64,000 nucleotides of DNA from Pseudovirgaria hyperparasitica (Eukaryota > Ascomycota > Dothideomycetes > Acrospermales > Acrospermaceae). The DNA lies in NCBI RefSeq assembly GCF_010093815.1, contig NW_022985552.1:1225943-1289942 (forward strand), given 5' to 3'. The notes under the pieces were generated by a model. That model was not told the origin of the DNA and searched no databases. It was given only the letters and a program-made list of their open reading frames with translations. Positions 11,299 through 23,716 of this stretch are shown here, piece after piece (the stretch's first letter is position 1; every line of letters starts with the position of its first letter). The translations under genes were made by a program, and so were the position numbers.

Positions 11299-14200
11299 CT
11301 ATTTGTGCAAGTAGGTGACCAAGTCCATCAATTTGGCGCGCGTGTCCTCCTCAAGTTGCTCTTCTGGTGGGTCGAGCACTTTGGGGAAAATATGCAGGAG
11401 CGAGGGTGTGAGTTGCTGGATTATGGCGTTTTTAGCCTGGTCTGAGAATAGGTTAATGCCTATACCGATAAGAGAGGATATTCGTCGAGCTTACAGAGTT
11501 TGATAATCATCTCATACACGGGAGTGTTTTCCTTGTAGTCTTCTTTCAACGGCAGTACAGCAATGAGGCGTGGTAAGACCTCTTCTAGAGGGATACGATC
11601 CGGGAAGCGGCTGATGATGCGGCTGATACAGCCAGCAGCGTTGTCACGCATCCGCGCAACGCCCTCTTGGTCGAGCATGGGCTCGAGCTTGACAAAGATT
11701 GGCTGGAGGTTTTTCAAGACCTCAGCGTCGTCTTGGCTATTCTCAGCGAGTACACCAATTGCAAACGCGGCGTTACTTTTACACTCAGGATCCTCGTCGC
11801 CGAGACGGTGAAGCAGTACTTTCATAAGCGAGGAAGTGTAGGGAGTCACGCCTTCGCCCATCCCAACGACAGTCTCGGCGATGGCGCCTACAGCAGTAGT
11901 ACGCTCCGTAGCTTCCTGGGAAGAGCAGAATCTAAGGATTGGTTTTTCGAACATTTTCCACAGCTCGCCAAAGTTAGGCCCAATAGCGGACGCCAGGCAC
12001 GCGAGGCAGTCGAGAGCCGTGTCGATGACAAGCCAGTCGTACTCGGATGACTCTTCGAGCTCTTCACCATCATCACCATCATCACCAATATCTTGTTGGC
12101 ATGGGTGACGCCTTGTAATAACTGCCAAGAGCTGTTCGCAAACTTTGGGCACTACGATGCCATTCGAAGTGACCAATACTGCAGGACCACATAATTTGAA
12201 GCTAGCAGCAAGATCTCGGTGGATATCAGTAGCAGTGCCCCTATGTACCATTAGTATGCTAGAATAACCGGAATAGCAGTATTGCACTTGGGGCGGTGTG
12301 ACTCAGGAGTAGAATCGCGTTCTCGTCAACCGCGACATGCGCGTAAGAGTGAGCTGGGTATAACGATATCGTTCTTCATCACAGTCGAGCATGGTGAAAA
12401 GAGGAAAGGATGCGCTTACCTGTCCAACTCTTCCTCCCAAGCTGTGATGGTTTTCGTCATGAGTATATCGCCAAGCTTCACGAGATCTTCTGTCGGCTGC
12501 ACCTTCAAAGGTAGACCAGGTTGCCAGTGTTCCATGCCATCTCCCTCCGCCATACCCCATATACATGCGTATGTTCGCCAAAGAGTGCCAATTGCAGCCT
12601 TGCGGCATCCTTCGTACGAGTGGTCCATCAGCTCAAGAACAATCTGAACAGTGTCCTGAACGTATGGCAAGAAGATCCTACGAACATGGGTGACGATGTC
12701 ACCGATGACCTCGGCGGCAATCTCTTTCTCCATAGCGACGGCTGTGACAGCACTAAGGTCATCCCAGTCATCATCGTCATCCATATCTTCGAGATCGTCA
12801 TCATCAGAAGCCTCCGCGACCTTGACCTTCTGGCCTGCGACGATGACTTCTTGCCCCAGTAGATCCTTTGCTTGCTCTCCTAAAGACACCGCACTGTCGG
12901 TCTCATCTTGTTTCATACAATCGTGGAGGCCCTTAACAGCACCGTCGAGGAAGGGTGCAAAGTCTTCCTCGTAGACCTTTGCCAACGTACTCCAGAGTAT
13001 GTAGCTAGTTTCTCGTAATCTTGGGTGGTCAAGATGGAGAGCCTCTTCAGAAGCCTGCATCAATGGTTGGACGTAAGGCTTAAATGCCTCCGCGCCGACT
13101 GCCGACGCAATTTTACCCATAGTGTCACAGACAACTCCGCGCAGATCCAAGTCCTCTTGACTCTCTTTGATCGGGACATATTGACCGAGAGCCTGCATTA
13201 TATCGGAGAAGTAGGGCATGAAAGCCTCCATTGAGGCAGCAGCAATAGAACCTACAGCGCCGATGGCGGCGATCTTGGCTTTGTAGTCATTATGTTGGAA
13301 TATTGGTGAGAAACGCGGGACAAGCTCAGAGACATAGACTGCGGCGGCATCTTTTTCAAGGCCCTCAATCAAGGAATCGATAGCGTTGCAGCTTCCCCGG
13401 ACAATCTCCAAGTTAGCTTCAGTAGCACCGGTGGAGTCCTGAGATGCCATATCAAAGTTTGTAACCAAAGCTGGTATAAGTCGTGCGTGTTCTTTGCCTA
13501 GGTCCTCTGCAAGATCGTCTGCCAAACGTGCAACACCTTGCAGGGCCGCTGCTCGGACACGGTTGTCGGGATCCTCAAGGAGGCGGAGGACAAGCGGCAA
13601 TATTTCATGCAATTGTGTGGCTATGAAATCTGGGGCTCCTTCAACGGTCATACCAAGAGCCAATATTCCAGCTCTACGGTATGTCGGGTCCTGTGAGTTG
13701 ACATATGCACCCATTGTTTTGAGGAGGGGTACGATGACCTGATTAGGGGGGAGTGATGAGGCAAGAATGTCAAGCAATCCTAGAGCTGATCTTGCAGGCG
13801 TGACTTCGTCTTCATCCACAAGATCGCCAAGCTCGGTCACGATTTGGAGTGATTTGATGGTCATCTGCTCGCCAACCTTAAGACCCTGGACCTTCAGCTT
13901 GCGATATCGCACGCACTGCATCAAGAAAGACAGTCCCTGTGTACGCATGTCCTCCTCGACGGAGGTCTGAGAGGCGAGCTCCAACATGAATTCGAGCAAG
14001 TCTTTGAAATGCTTCGATAGCAATGATGGGTCGCAAGCTAGTAGAGTTTGGAAAACTTCGAAAGCTTGTGCAGCATGTCGTTCATCACTTTCGTCGATGG
14101 CACCTTTCAATACATTTACCATGTCAGGAACTAAGGCCTGAAAATTGGCAATGGATGCTTCATCTTCTTCTGTATCAATAATTAAGCCGACTTGTGCAAG

Positions 14201-14804
14201 AGCGAGCATTGTGTTGACTCTAACATCAGCGCTCTCGGGATCTTTTATGGTCTTATTGAAGACACTGAAAAGATCACCCAAATTGTCCGAGAATATATCA
14301 TTCATAGTCTCGAGAAGTGTGAACAGCACATATACGCCAACCTCTCTGTGCTGTGCTGTTGAGCTAGTCGCCGCTTGTTGGAGAAGACTTGGTAGATCCG
14401 CCCATTGACCATCTTCGAGGTCAATTTTTGCTATGGCCGAGATGACTCTTGCAGCGGAGTGTCGCACCAGTGTATTCTCCTCTTTGAGTGTAGACTGTAG
14501 CACATGATCTCTTATTTGAGACCTTTGCTCAGCGGGAACCGCATTCCAGTGTTTAGAGACGAGTTTACGGGACTCAATAGCAGCAAGCTGACGAAGCTCG
14601 ATCTTGGGGTGAGTAGTGAGGATTTGGATGAGCGCGACGAGGGATTGTGGCGAGGTATAATAATTTCTGTTCAGACTGGAAGTAGCCGACTTTACTGTCT
14701 CAGTATCGGCTGAAAATTCAGTCAGTAACATTCACACAAACGGCGCTTAATAACTCACGTTGTAACAAGCTCTCGAGCAGCTGGATAAATTGTTGGTCGT
14801 CCAT
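11299..14804 (-). CDS. KAP123: Importin subunit beta-4 (Kap123-type karyopherin)
   Basis: This karyopherin imports ribosomal proteins and histones through nuclear pores. I read four exons: 14804-14759, 14709-12420, 12240-11495 and 11459-11299, giving 1080 residues (yeast Kap123 has 1113). The start MDDQQFIQLLESLLQ joins PDTETVKSATSSLN, the usual Kap123 N-terminus. The protein is HEAT repeats throughout, with an importin-beta N-terminal segment at about 25-90 and an acidic loop (EASDDDDLEDMDDDDD) near residues 640-660. Intron 2 (12419-12241) is 179 nt with a TACTAAT branch point; the junction gives LDRGTATDIHRD. The last intron is only 35 nt (11494-11460). It is needed because the unspliced frame stops early, and splicing restores NLFSDQAKNAI through LVTYLHK. 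That junction is the uncertain one. It is divergent from the DUF2433 gene. Confidence 0.9.
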
Positions 14805-15501
14805 CACGTAATTATAGGCACACAGCCAGGATACTCGAGAATCCGTAATGCAGATAAGGTAGGTCTCGAGAAGTATAAATGAAGTGTGTAATCAGGGAGG
14901 AGGGAGTGAGTTGGAGGCCAAAATATTGGCCAACACTCCGGGAACTTTTTTTATGGCGGGGAAAATGAAGTCGCTAACAAAATACAAGTGGACCCTCGCG
15001 TTAAAGCTACCTTGATTAGCCTCTAGGACAGATTCACGTGTCGAGCTGCGTTGTGCGCCTCAGGCATTCTCATTACTTTCCATTGACTCTAACACTGACC
15101 ATAATTGCCGTGGAGACATGATGACCAGAGATTTCGACTCATACTGTTCTCACTTGCGAACTGTACATTCGCGCGCACTTTGTCACTCATGTTGTGTTTA
15201 TAGTGCTTCCAGACGTGAGGCTAAGTTTCGACCAATAGGACGACGCAAACTCGATCAAGCTAAGGCCTTCGCTTGAGAAAAAGGGCAGGCAGGAGTGAAT
15301 GGGCTTCCATTGCTAAGCATCACCTCAACTTCAACTCACGTCTGAACTTCATCCGACGTCTCACTTACGGTCGCCCCCCATAATTCGTCTTCCGTGTACC
15401 AAACGACCTCACATCACGACCTTCAGCCAGACTACCCGTGAAACACCTCAACTTTACAGGGTTCTACAGTTTCTCTTCTCCGTGCGCCACCTTTAGTCTA
15501 A
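14805..15501. promoter_or_regulatory. Divergent promoter between importin and DUF2433 genes
   Basis: This 697-bp stretch separates the two start codons. No gene is seen. The right half is pyrimidine-rich on the plus strand, as in many fungal 5' leaders. Confidence 0.5.
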
Positions 15502-17801
15502 ATGGCTTCTGTAAGCAGATTTCCTCGTCGCAATCATCGAAGCTATTGTGGCTCATTTATACTCACAGGCACCCACTCAGCCACGCCCGTACAATCAAGC
15601 AGCTTACGGGCTACCAAATGGCGGCCTTCAAAGCTCTGCGGTGCCCGGCGCAACTCCTCTACTGCCAAACCAAGGCCGTGTGATACAGCAAGGCAGCAAA
15701 AGGGTACTCTGCATCGCAGATGTTCGAGGTGGCTCAACACGACTTGTTATGAATTGCATTCTGCTAACATCGATACAAGGTAACTTGCGATCATTGAATG
15801 ACCTAGCGAACGAGGCACGCGCCGACTATATTATTCACACCGGCGACTTTGGATTCTATGATGACCGTTCGTTAGAACGTATTGCCGAAAAGTAAGTAAA
15901 TATGTGCCTGCTCGCATATATTCTCTCAAATGTAGATGAACTTGTCTGATTTCTCCAGGACATTGAAACATGTCGCCCAATACTCTCCATTATTGGCCGA
16001 GACCACCAAACGTGCTATCGCGCAAGCTCCATCGACGCCCTCGATAAAAGAGCGCTTCGGAAGAGATCAGCTACCTCTGTCGGAGCTACCCCAATTTCTG
16101 AACAAGACCTACAAACTCAACGTACCAGTATACACTGTATGGGGTGCGTGTGAGGATGTTCAGGTACTAGAAAAGCTCAGGAGTGGCGAATACAAAATCG
16201 ATAATCTGCACATCATTGATGAGGCACACTCAAGGCTCCTAGACATTGGCGGCGTAAAACTTCGTCTCCTAGGTCTTGGAGGAGCTGTCGTGATGCACAA
16301 GCTCTTCGACAATGGAGAAGGTAGAACAACCATCGCTGGAGGACAGGGCACCATGTGGACCACACTTCTGCAGATGGGTGAGCTAGTTGACACGGCCAAC
16401 CGCGTCTATGATCCCACAGAGACCCGTGTCTTTGTCACTCATGCTTCTCCGGCAAGGGAAGGTCTACTCAACCAACTCTCGGTCACCCTGAAAGCTGACT
16501 TTTCTGTGTCTGCTGGTCTTCATTTCCGCTATGGTAGCTCATACAACGAATTCAGCGTCAATCCCACCCTCGATCATTATAGGGGGAAACTCGCAGCCTC
16601 GAAGGCTTCGTTCAGCGATGTTTGGGACACGGTAAAGGCCGAGGTGGAACCAGCCGTTGCCGAAAGCGAAGCTCAGCAGAGGCTTCTAAACTACGCCATC
16701 GACATCATCCATAAGATGCCTAGTATTGCAAATGGCGGCAACCCATTCGGTGGCCCAGCACCAGGGCCCGCAGCCGGACAAGTGGACGAAAGTGCATTCA
16801 AAAACATGTGGAACTTCAACCTTGCGGATGCTGCATACGGTTGGCTCGTACTAGACATCGATAATGGCCGTATTGGAACCGAGATGCGTGCCCAAGGCTT
16901 CAATTTTTCGCACCGTGGTGGGAAGCATCCCTCGAACGTTTCAGGCCAAAATGCACCTGCTGCACCTGCTACAAACACTGGAGTTCCAACTGGCGGAAAT
17001 CTCCCCACACCAAACCAGCAACCTGCGCAACCCCAGGCGAGAGTCGCAGTAGCTCCTGTTGCAACGCCTCAACAGGCTCCTCGCGCAGCCGCCCAACAGC
17101 AACAAGCAAAACCGCCTCAGACCACAGCTTCTCCTGCACCGAAAGAGACAGCAAAGCCTGCAACACCACAGCCAGCACACACTACCACGACACCATCGAA
17201 TGCTGGAGCTGAGAAGGCTATTCCAAGCGAAGTCAAGCCCAATGGTACTGCAGGTGCGGACAAGGGAAGCGCATCTCCTGCACCAAAGGTCGATACTACA
17301 CCAAAGAAGATATCTAAAGCTTTGTTCATCCGAAACGTCGAGAATCAAGACGAAGTCCGCAATCTCCTTGCAGATGAAGATAAAGATAAGCTTGAAAAGA
17401 TCGAGAAGGTAGGTGTGAACTTCGCAGCACACTTCAACACTCATGATGAAATGAATGCTGCATTCAATCGAGTATCGCAGGAATACAAGAATCATAACAA
17501 TTTCAAACAAGGTAAGGCAATTGTCGCTATTTTCAAGGATCGCTCCGAGTTCAACAACAACAATCCACGCTTCGGAGGTGCGGGCAACTGGCAAGGGAGT
17601 ACCCGCGGTGGCACCCAAGGAGGTGGTTACCGTAGTGGTGGCGAACGTGCATCAGATAGCGAATCCGGCCGTGGTCGTGGAAGTTTCCGTGGCCGTGGTC
17701 GCGGTGAAGGTCGTGGTGGACGAGGCCGTGGACGAGGAGGATATGGGGGTCAAGGAGATCATCCTGCACCTCCGGCACCTGCTGCCGCCGGTGATGCTTA
17801 A
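15502..17801 (+). CDS. DUF2433 metallophosphoesterase-like protein with RGG tail
   Basis: Four exons, 15502-15510, 15569-15728, 15780-15891 and 15959-17801, encode 707 residues. After a short Pro/Gln-rich lead, a calcineurin-like phosphoesterase core shows the expected motifs: IADVRGN, HTGDFGFYD, GACED and THASP. The DUF2433 region runs to about residue 290. A long Ala/Pro/Gln/Thr-rich linker follows, then a compact segment (KKISKALFIRNVENQDEV onward, about residues 495-575), then a C-terminal Arg-Gly repeat block of about 60 residues typical of RNA-binding proteins. A cytosolic RNA-associated role is inferred; no substrate is known to me. The first exon is only 9 nt (Met-Ala-Ser). The second intron (15729-15779) is 51 nt, starts with the weak donor GTGGCT and contains no stop in frame, so retention would insert 17 residues inside the first metal motif. 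Confidence 0.85.
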
Positions 17802-18688
17802 GGCACGTCGTACCATTCATCCCAAGATACCACTGTCCGACCCTCTTTCCGACGCGTTTCTTCATTCCACTGGTCCTTCTCAAACCTCGATTTCCATCAC
17901 AGCTCACAACGGTGCCACTAAATTGCGACAAAATTATCGCCGGATTGCAAGGACTCTTTTTCTGCGTCCATGTATGATCTGGCCGACAAATTAGGTCGAT
18001 ACAACTTATGACTTTGACAGCTTCTGCAGGAGCCAGAAGAATGATTCGGGCATCTACATACGCGTTAAGCGGCCAAGGTTCTTCTGTATTAATCATGCTG
18101 GTGCAGCGTTACGGAGACTAAGGGCTTACCGTCATCTCTGTATAATGCTCTCAGGTTTTATCATGTAATTTAGCGAAGATCGAAAACGGGTCAGGAGATA
18201 GAGTTGAAGACCCATTCCTACATAGCTCAAGTACTTACTTTCGTGGCCGAGGATGATCTAAAGTGTTTGCCTCGCAGTAGACAGACAGAAACAGCGACAT
18301 TAAGGAGAAGTACTCACTAGCCGCCTTATGAGCTAGACTAGAATCCTATTCGAAACCTAGGTAATTACTGTATGGAAGAACCCCCACCGCTCCGTATACC
18401 CTGCCTGTTAGTGGCCAGGTTATAGCCTAACCTAAAATGTGGCGTCCGCATGACGTTTACCTGCTAGGAGCTACCGCGTAGGTCGCGTCACTTATACCCA
18501 GAAGCAGGCATCACAGTGCTGACCTATACCTACATTATCACTACAGACTCTTGTCCAGCCAACCCCTCCAGCAACCAGGCGGTTATTTCTCATCACCACA
18601 AACTCAGCCTAATTACATCAACGTCGCCTCGTCATCTCTCGCCAATGCAGACCTCCGCCGGCTAGAAGCTTGAGTCCAAAGAACAGCC
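17802..18688. other. Intergenic: DUF2433 3' flank and NCR1 promoter
   Basis: An 887-bp stretch between two same-strand genes. Short open frames on both strands overlap the RGG-coding end or its shadow and are not supported. No RNA gene was recognised. Confidence 0.45.
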
Positions 18689-21600
18689 ATGAGATGGAAT
18701 GCACAGTCGTGGTGGCGCCTAACAGCCCTGCTACTCAGCTCTCTCTATACGATTGACGCCGTAGAGCCTGGCTGGACGAAGAAGCATGAGGAGGGCCGTT
18801 GTGCCATTCGTGGACACTGTGGAAAGGAAAGCTGGCTCGGCGCCGAAATACCTTGTGTAGACAATGGCTTCGCTGAACGACCTGACGATGATGCCCGGGA
18901 CAAACTTGTCGCTCTCTGTGGCGAAGAATGGGCAGACACAGACGTTTGTTGTTCGTCTGGCCAGGTTCGTTAAGTCTTATCACGCAGTCTATGATATCTA
19001 ACCTCTGCAGATCGATGACATGGCGGCCAATTTCGGAAGAGTCAACGCATTCGTCGCAGGATGCCCTGCCTGCAAAAAGAACTTCTACAATCTCTTCTGC
19101 ACCTTCACCTGCTCGCCTGATCAGTCTACGTTCGTCAATGTTACGGAAATTGCACCCTATAAAAACACTTTTCGGTCCATGGCAGTTGACGTTTTGATCA
19201 CTGACAAATTTGGAACTGGCTTCTACGACAGCTGTAAAGATGTGAAATTTGGTCCGACAAACAATAATGCCATGGCTCTCATCGGTGGTGGCGCGCACAA
19301 CTTCACAGAATTTTTCAAGTTTTTGGGCAAGAAGCAACCTCCTTTCCACAGCCCATTCCAGATCGACTTCCCTCGTTCAGATGAGAAGAAGTTTTCTGGC
19401 ATGAAATTTAATGATCCCATCGTTAGGGCGTGTAATGACCACGATCCAGCTTATCGGTGCGCCTGTGTGGATTGCCCTAAATCCTGCACTGAGCTTCCTG
19501 AGGTGACCGAACAAGACGCTTGTACAGTGGGGTTACTGCATTGTTTCTCATTTGCTGTAGTATTGGTTTACTCTATCTTCGTCGCGCTTCTGGTCATCGC
19601 TGTCTCCGGACACGTTGCATATCAGAGTCATTCGAAGCAAAAGAATGAACGCCTTCGCTTAATTCGGGATATTGAGCCCAGCGAAGACGATGAAGGAGAC
19701 ATCTTTCACCATACACCAGTGCTTGAGAGGCCAACCGAGCAATACTTTCTGAATACCATATTCGATAGGATATTCTACAGACTAGGCCTCGTTTGTGCCC
19801 AGTTCCCTGGCATCACTATAGGCTCCACTGTCGTATTCGTGGGATTGTTGAGTTTGGGATGGGTCCGTTTCGCTGTTGAAAAAGATCCCGTGAAACTATG
19901 GGTTGCGCCTAACTCTGCTGCTGCTGTAGAGAAACAATACTTCGACAAAAACTTTGGGCCATTCTTCCGTGCTGAACAGGCTTTTCTCGTTAACGATACA
20001 CAAGGTTCTCGCGGCCCGGTCTTGGACTACGAAACCTTGGCGTGGTGGTTTGATGTGGAAAACCGTATACAGCGCTTCAAGTCTGAAAAGGAGGGGGTCA
20101 CATTGAAAGACGTCTGCTTCAATCCCACAGGCGCGGGGTGTGCCGTCCAATCTGTCACAGGTTACTTCCAAGGAGATTTTTCACTGGTAGATCCAGACAC
20201 TTGGTACCAACATATAGAGGATTGTGCCAAGAACGCTTTCGAAGACAGCTGTCGCCCTCGTTCTAATCAGCCGCTGGAACCACACCTTATATTTGGTGAC
20301 TATGGGGATAGCGTCCTCGATTCCACCGCACTCGTGGTGACATGGGTTGTGAATAATAACGAGGAAGGGAGCGACGAAGCTGAGACAGCTGCAGACTGGG
20401 AAGCAGGTCTACAGAATGCGTTGATCAACGCTCAACGCGAGGCAAAGGAGCGTGGGCTTCGGCTGTCCTTCAACACGGAGATAAGCTTGGAGCAGGAGCT
20501 CAATAAATCATCGAACACGGATGCCAGAATCGTAGTGATCAGCTACGTGATCATGTTTCTTTATGCCTCACTATCTTTGGGGTCCACGACATTGACTGCC
20601 AAGACAATCCTGCGCAACCCATCATCAGCCCTAGTTCAGTCGAAATTTATGCTTGGAATCTTTGGGATCATTATCGTACTGATGTCCGTATCTGCATCGG
20701 TTGGACTCTTCTCTGCAGCTGGTATCAAAGTCACACTGATTATTGCGGAAGTCATCCCGTTCCTCGTGCTGGCTGTAGGAGTTGATAACATCTTCCTCAT
20801 CGTCCATGAATTTGAACGAGTCAACATAAGCAGCCCAGAAGCACCGATCCCAGAACGAGTTGCCCGGGCTCTTGGCCGTATGGGTCCGAGCATTCTGTTT
20901 TCAGCCACCGCAGAGACAGCTGCTTTTGCCCTTGGGACTGCGGTTGGTATGCCTGCAGTACGTAACTTTGCGGCTTACGCAGCAGGTGCTGTGTTCATTA
21001 ATGCTCTTCTTCAAGTTACGATGTTCATCGCCGTCCTGTCTCTCAATCAGAAGAGAGTGGAGGATAGCAGGATCGACTGTTTCCCCTGTTTGAAGGTTCG
21101 GCGATCGAACATGTCATCTGATGGCACAATGGTCTTTGGGATAGACGAAGAAGGGAGTCTTCAAAAGTTCATCCGCCGATCATACGCGCCAACACTCCTT
21201 GGGAAGAAGGTTAAAGTTGCAATTGTCGCCATCTTTCTTGGCTTATTCACTGCTGGTCTGGCACTTTTGCCCCATGTTCAACTTGGACTAGAGCAGCGCG
21301 ATGCTCTTCCGAGCGGGTCTTATCTCATCGACTATTTCGATGATGTTGCGGAATATCTGGGTGTCGGGCCCCCGGTCTATTTTATCGCCCGCAACCTAGA
21401 TGTCGCAGAACATGGTCACCAAATAGAAGTTTGTGGACGCTTTGGTGCGTGCGATGAATTTTCCCTGGCAAACATACTCGAGGGCGAACGCAAACGTCCT
21501 GAAATTTCATATATTGCAACAGCCACGGCCAGCTGGATAGACGATTTCTTCGCATGGCTAAACCCAGCTCTGGACTGTTGTCATGAGCATGACGGCGATA

Positions 21601-22615
21601 CCGAGACCTGCTTCGCAGATCGCAATCCCCCGTGGAGCCCAAGTTTGGTAGGCATGCCAGAAGGAGAAGAATTCGTTCACTACCTCACGAAATGGCTACA
21701 TGCTACGAGTGATGTAAACTGTCCTTTGGGAGGCAAAGCAGCCTATAGTGACGCTGTCGTTGTGGACAACGCAACCCACAGCATTTCCGCAAGCCATTTC
21801 CGCACTTCTCATACACCTCTTCGCACTCAAGAAGACTTCATTAACTCATACGCAGCCGCTCGGCGTATTGCTGACGACATTGGTCGAAGCACATCGAGTG
21901 AGATATTTCCTTACTCGAAACATTACATTTTCTTCGACCAATACGCTTCGATAGTACACCTGTCCACAGCCCTCATCGGGTCGGCGCTGGCGATCATTCT
22001 GCTCGTATCGGCAATCCTTCTTGGCTCTCTGCGAACTGCGATTGTCGTTACTATTACTGTCGGTATGACTGTCGTTGACATCATTGGTACGATGTCGCTC
22101 GCTGGTGTGTCTCTTAATGCGGTTTCTCTCGTGAATCTCATCATATGCGTGGGTATTAGCGTCGAATTCTGCGCTCATATCGCCCGCGCCTTCACCTTCC
22201 CAAGCAGCGCGGTAATGGAACGTGCACCACGGAATCGCTTCAAAGCAAAAGAAGTGAGAGCCTGGACAGCTCTGGTCAACGTCGGCGGCAGTGTGTTTAG
22301 CGGCATAACAATAACGAAGCTGCTTGGTGTCTGCGTTCTAGCATTTACTAGAAGCAAGATCTTTGAGATCTATTACTTCCGGGTTTGGCTGGCACTTGTA
22401 CTTTGGGCAGCATCACACGCGCTGATATTCTTGCCAGTCATGCTGAGCATTTTTGGTGGCAAAGGTAGGTCGTATCTCACATAAACAAGCTAAGGAAAAG
22501 CTAACATCATCTAGGATTCTCCGACCCAGAGTCCGACGGTGGGTTGGAGCAAGATCTCAGGAATAGGCGGTACCGTCCGTTGCTTGCAGCTGAGGATTAC
22601 GACTCTGACGATTGA
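18689..22615 (+). CDS. NCR1: Niemann-Pick C1-related sterol transporter (Ncr1/NPC1)
   Basis: Ncr1/NPC1 is a vacuolar/lysosomal membrane protein of the RND superfamily that moves sterols from the lumen into the membrane. Three exons, 18689-18964, 19011-22464 and 22515-22615, give 1276 residues, equal to family length (human 1278). The order of parts is: signal peptide (MRWNAQSWWRLTALLLSSLY); Cys-rich luminal sterol-binding domain (about 25-260); first membrane helix (about 275); luminal middle domain; sterol-sensing five-helix block starting near ISYVIMFLYASLSLGS; Cys-rich luminal loop; and a final helix bundle with GMTVVDIIGTMSLAGVSLN. The C-terminus ends LLAAEDYDSDD and lacks the human-type LLNF sorting signal. 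Both introns keep phase (0 and 1), and the second ends CATCTAG. Identification is firm; the vacuolar location is inferred from orthologues. Confidence 0.95.
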
Positions 22616-23587
22616 ATGGCTATGACGGTGGGAGCTCATAGGCTTGTTTGACATGGACAATCCTGAACAAGCAATCGTAAACGACGGCCCAGGCATCTCA
22701 TTATGCTGTAACGCTTTATCGCGCTGTAGGCATCAATAGTATAATCATTTACAAACACTGCATAAGCTTGTCGACTTTTTCAATGTCGCTTCTAAAGGGT
22801 TTATTGCCTGGCTAATCCACCAGGTCAGCTCCACACGTGTCTGAGCGTAATTACCTCTTTCTTGCTTAAAAGCTGTCACTCCAAGCATGCGTACACGCGT
22901 GTGTTCTCTCTCTTGGAGGTCTACTAAACTTCTTAACCTTACTCATATAAGACTAGATATGATAATATATATATCGACTTAGAATAAGATAGCATAACTA
23001 TATATATGTTGATCTTTGAACACTCTAGTTTAGCTTATTACAACAGAGATCAATATTGAAAAAAGTTGTCTAAGAGCGAGAGAAGAAAAGATAACAGTAT
23101 ACTTCTGATATACACTACCTCTCTGGAAACTAATTTTTCTTCAAGATATTCTTCTCTTTCTTCTTAAGTTTACATCTTCTGAAGAATTCTCAAGCTTATA
23201 GAAGTATTTTTATATACTAAGTACTATATATAAAAAACTCTAGTTGTGACACAGGGATGAATACACGCATGTACGGGTGCCAAGAATGACAGCTTTAACG
23301 CAACAAGGTTACTGAGCCACACTCATCTACTATCAACCTCACATCGTTGACGAACTCTTACAGTCATTCTCCGCCAACATTTCACATCCCCTGCTCTACG
23401 CCCATACAAGAATCCTTCCGTTCAACATATCTACCCGCGCTCGTCAAGCGACAAATCTACAGGTATGGCTTTCCCGAATGCGACCTAAACCACGCAATAC
23501 TGAATACCATTCCAAGTCCCCCAGAGCCTCGGCCTTTTAGTACCTCCGCACAAGCCCTTCGTCAGACTCCGCTTCCTTGCAGTAATC
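22616..23587. other. Intergenic, including an AT-rich patch (about 22916-23245)
   Basis: No gene seen. About 22916-23245 is strikingly rich in A and T, with TATATA runs, unlike both flanks. This resembles the AT-rich relics left by repeat-induced point mutation in many moulds, but no element can be named. The right part may be the leader of the small Cys-rich ORF; a TATATAAAAA string lies near 23228. Confidence 0.45.
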
Positions 23588-23716
23588 ATGCCTGAGTCCA
23601 TCAAACCAGCCTCCACCTCGACCGCGTCCATTACCAAGATCAAGACACCGGTAAAACTGCCATGCTACTGTGGCGACGACTGCCAGTGCTGCGTCATTCC
23701 CTGCACTATTATGTGA
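23588..23716 (+). CDS. Possible metallothionein-like Cys-rich peptide (42 aa)
   Basis: A 42-residue ORF starting at the ATG at 23588 begins MPESIKPASTSTAS and ends with LPCYCGDDCQCCVIPCTIM and a stop. Six cysteines lie in the last 17 residues, with CxC, CxCC and CxxxC spacing and no aromatic core apart from one Tyr. Fungal copper metallothioneins are of this size and have clustered CxC motifs, so metal (copper or cadmium) binding in the cytosol is a reasonable guess. There is no signal peptide. The N-terminal half is Ser/Thr/Lys-rich and without cysteine, unlike the smallest known fungal examples. The ORF is short enough to arise by chance; the tight cysteine cluster is the only support. A small intron at the GTAAAA within the ORF cannot be excluded. 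Confidence 0.42.
   Translation: MPESIKPASTSTASITKIKTPVKLPCYCGDDCQCCVIPCTIM

Noticed and set aside
16941-17618. 225-codon minus-strand frame
   Set aside because: Shadow of the Ala/Pro/Gln-rich linker and RGG tail of the DUF2433 gene.
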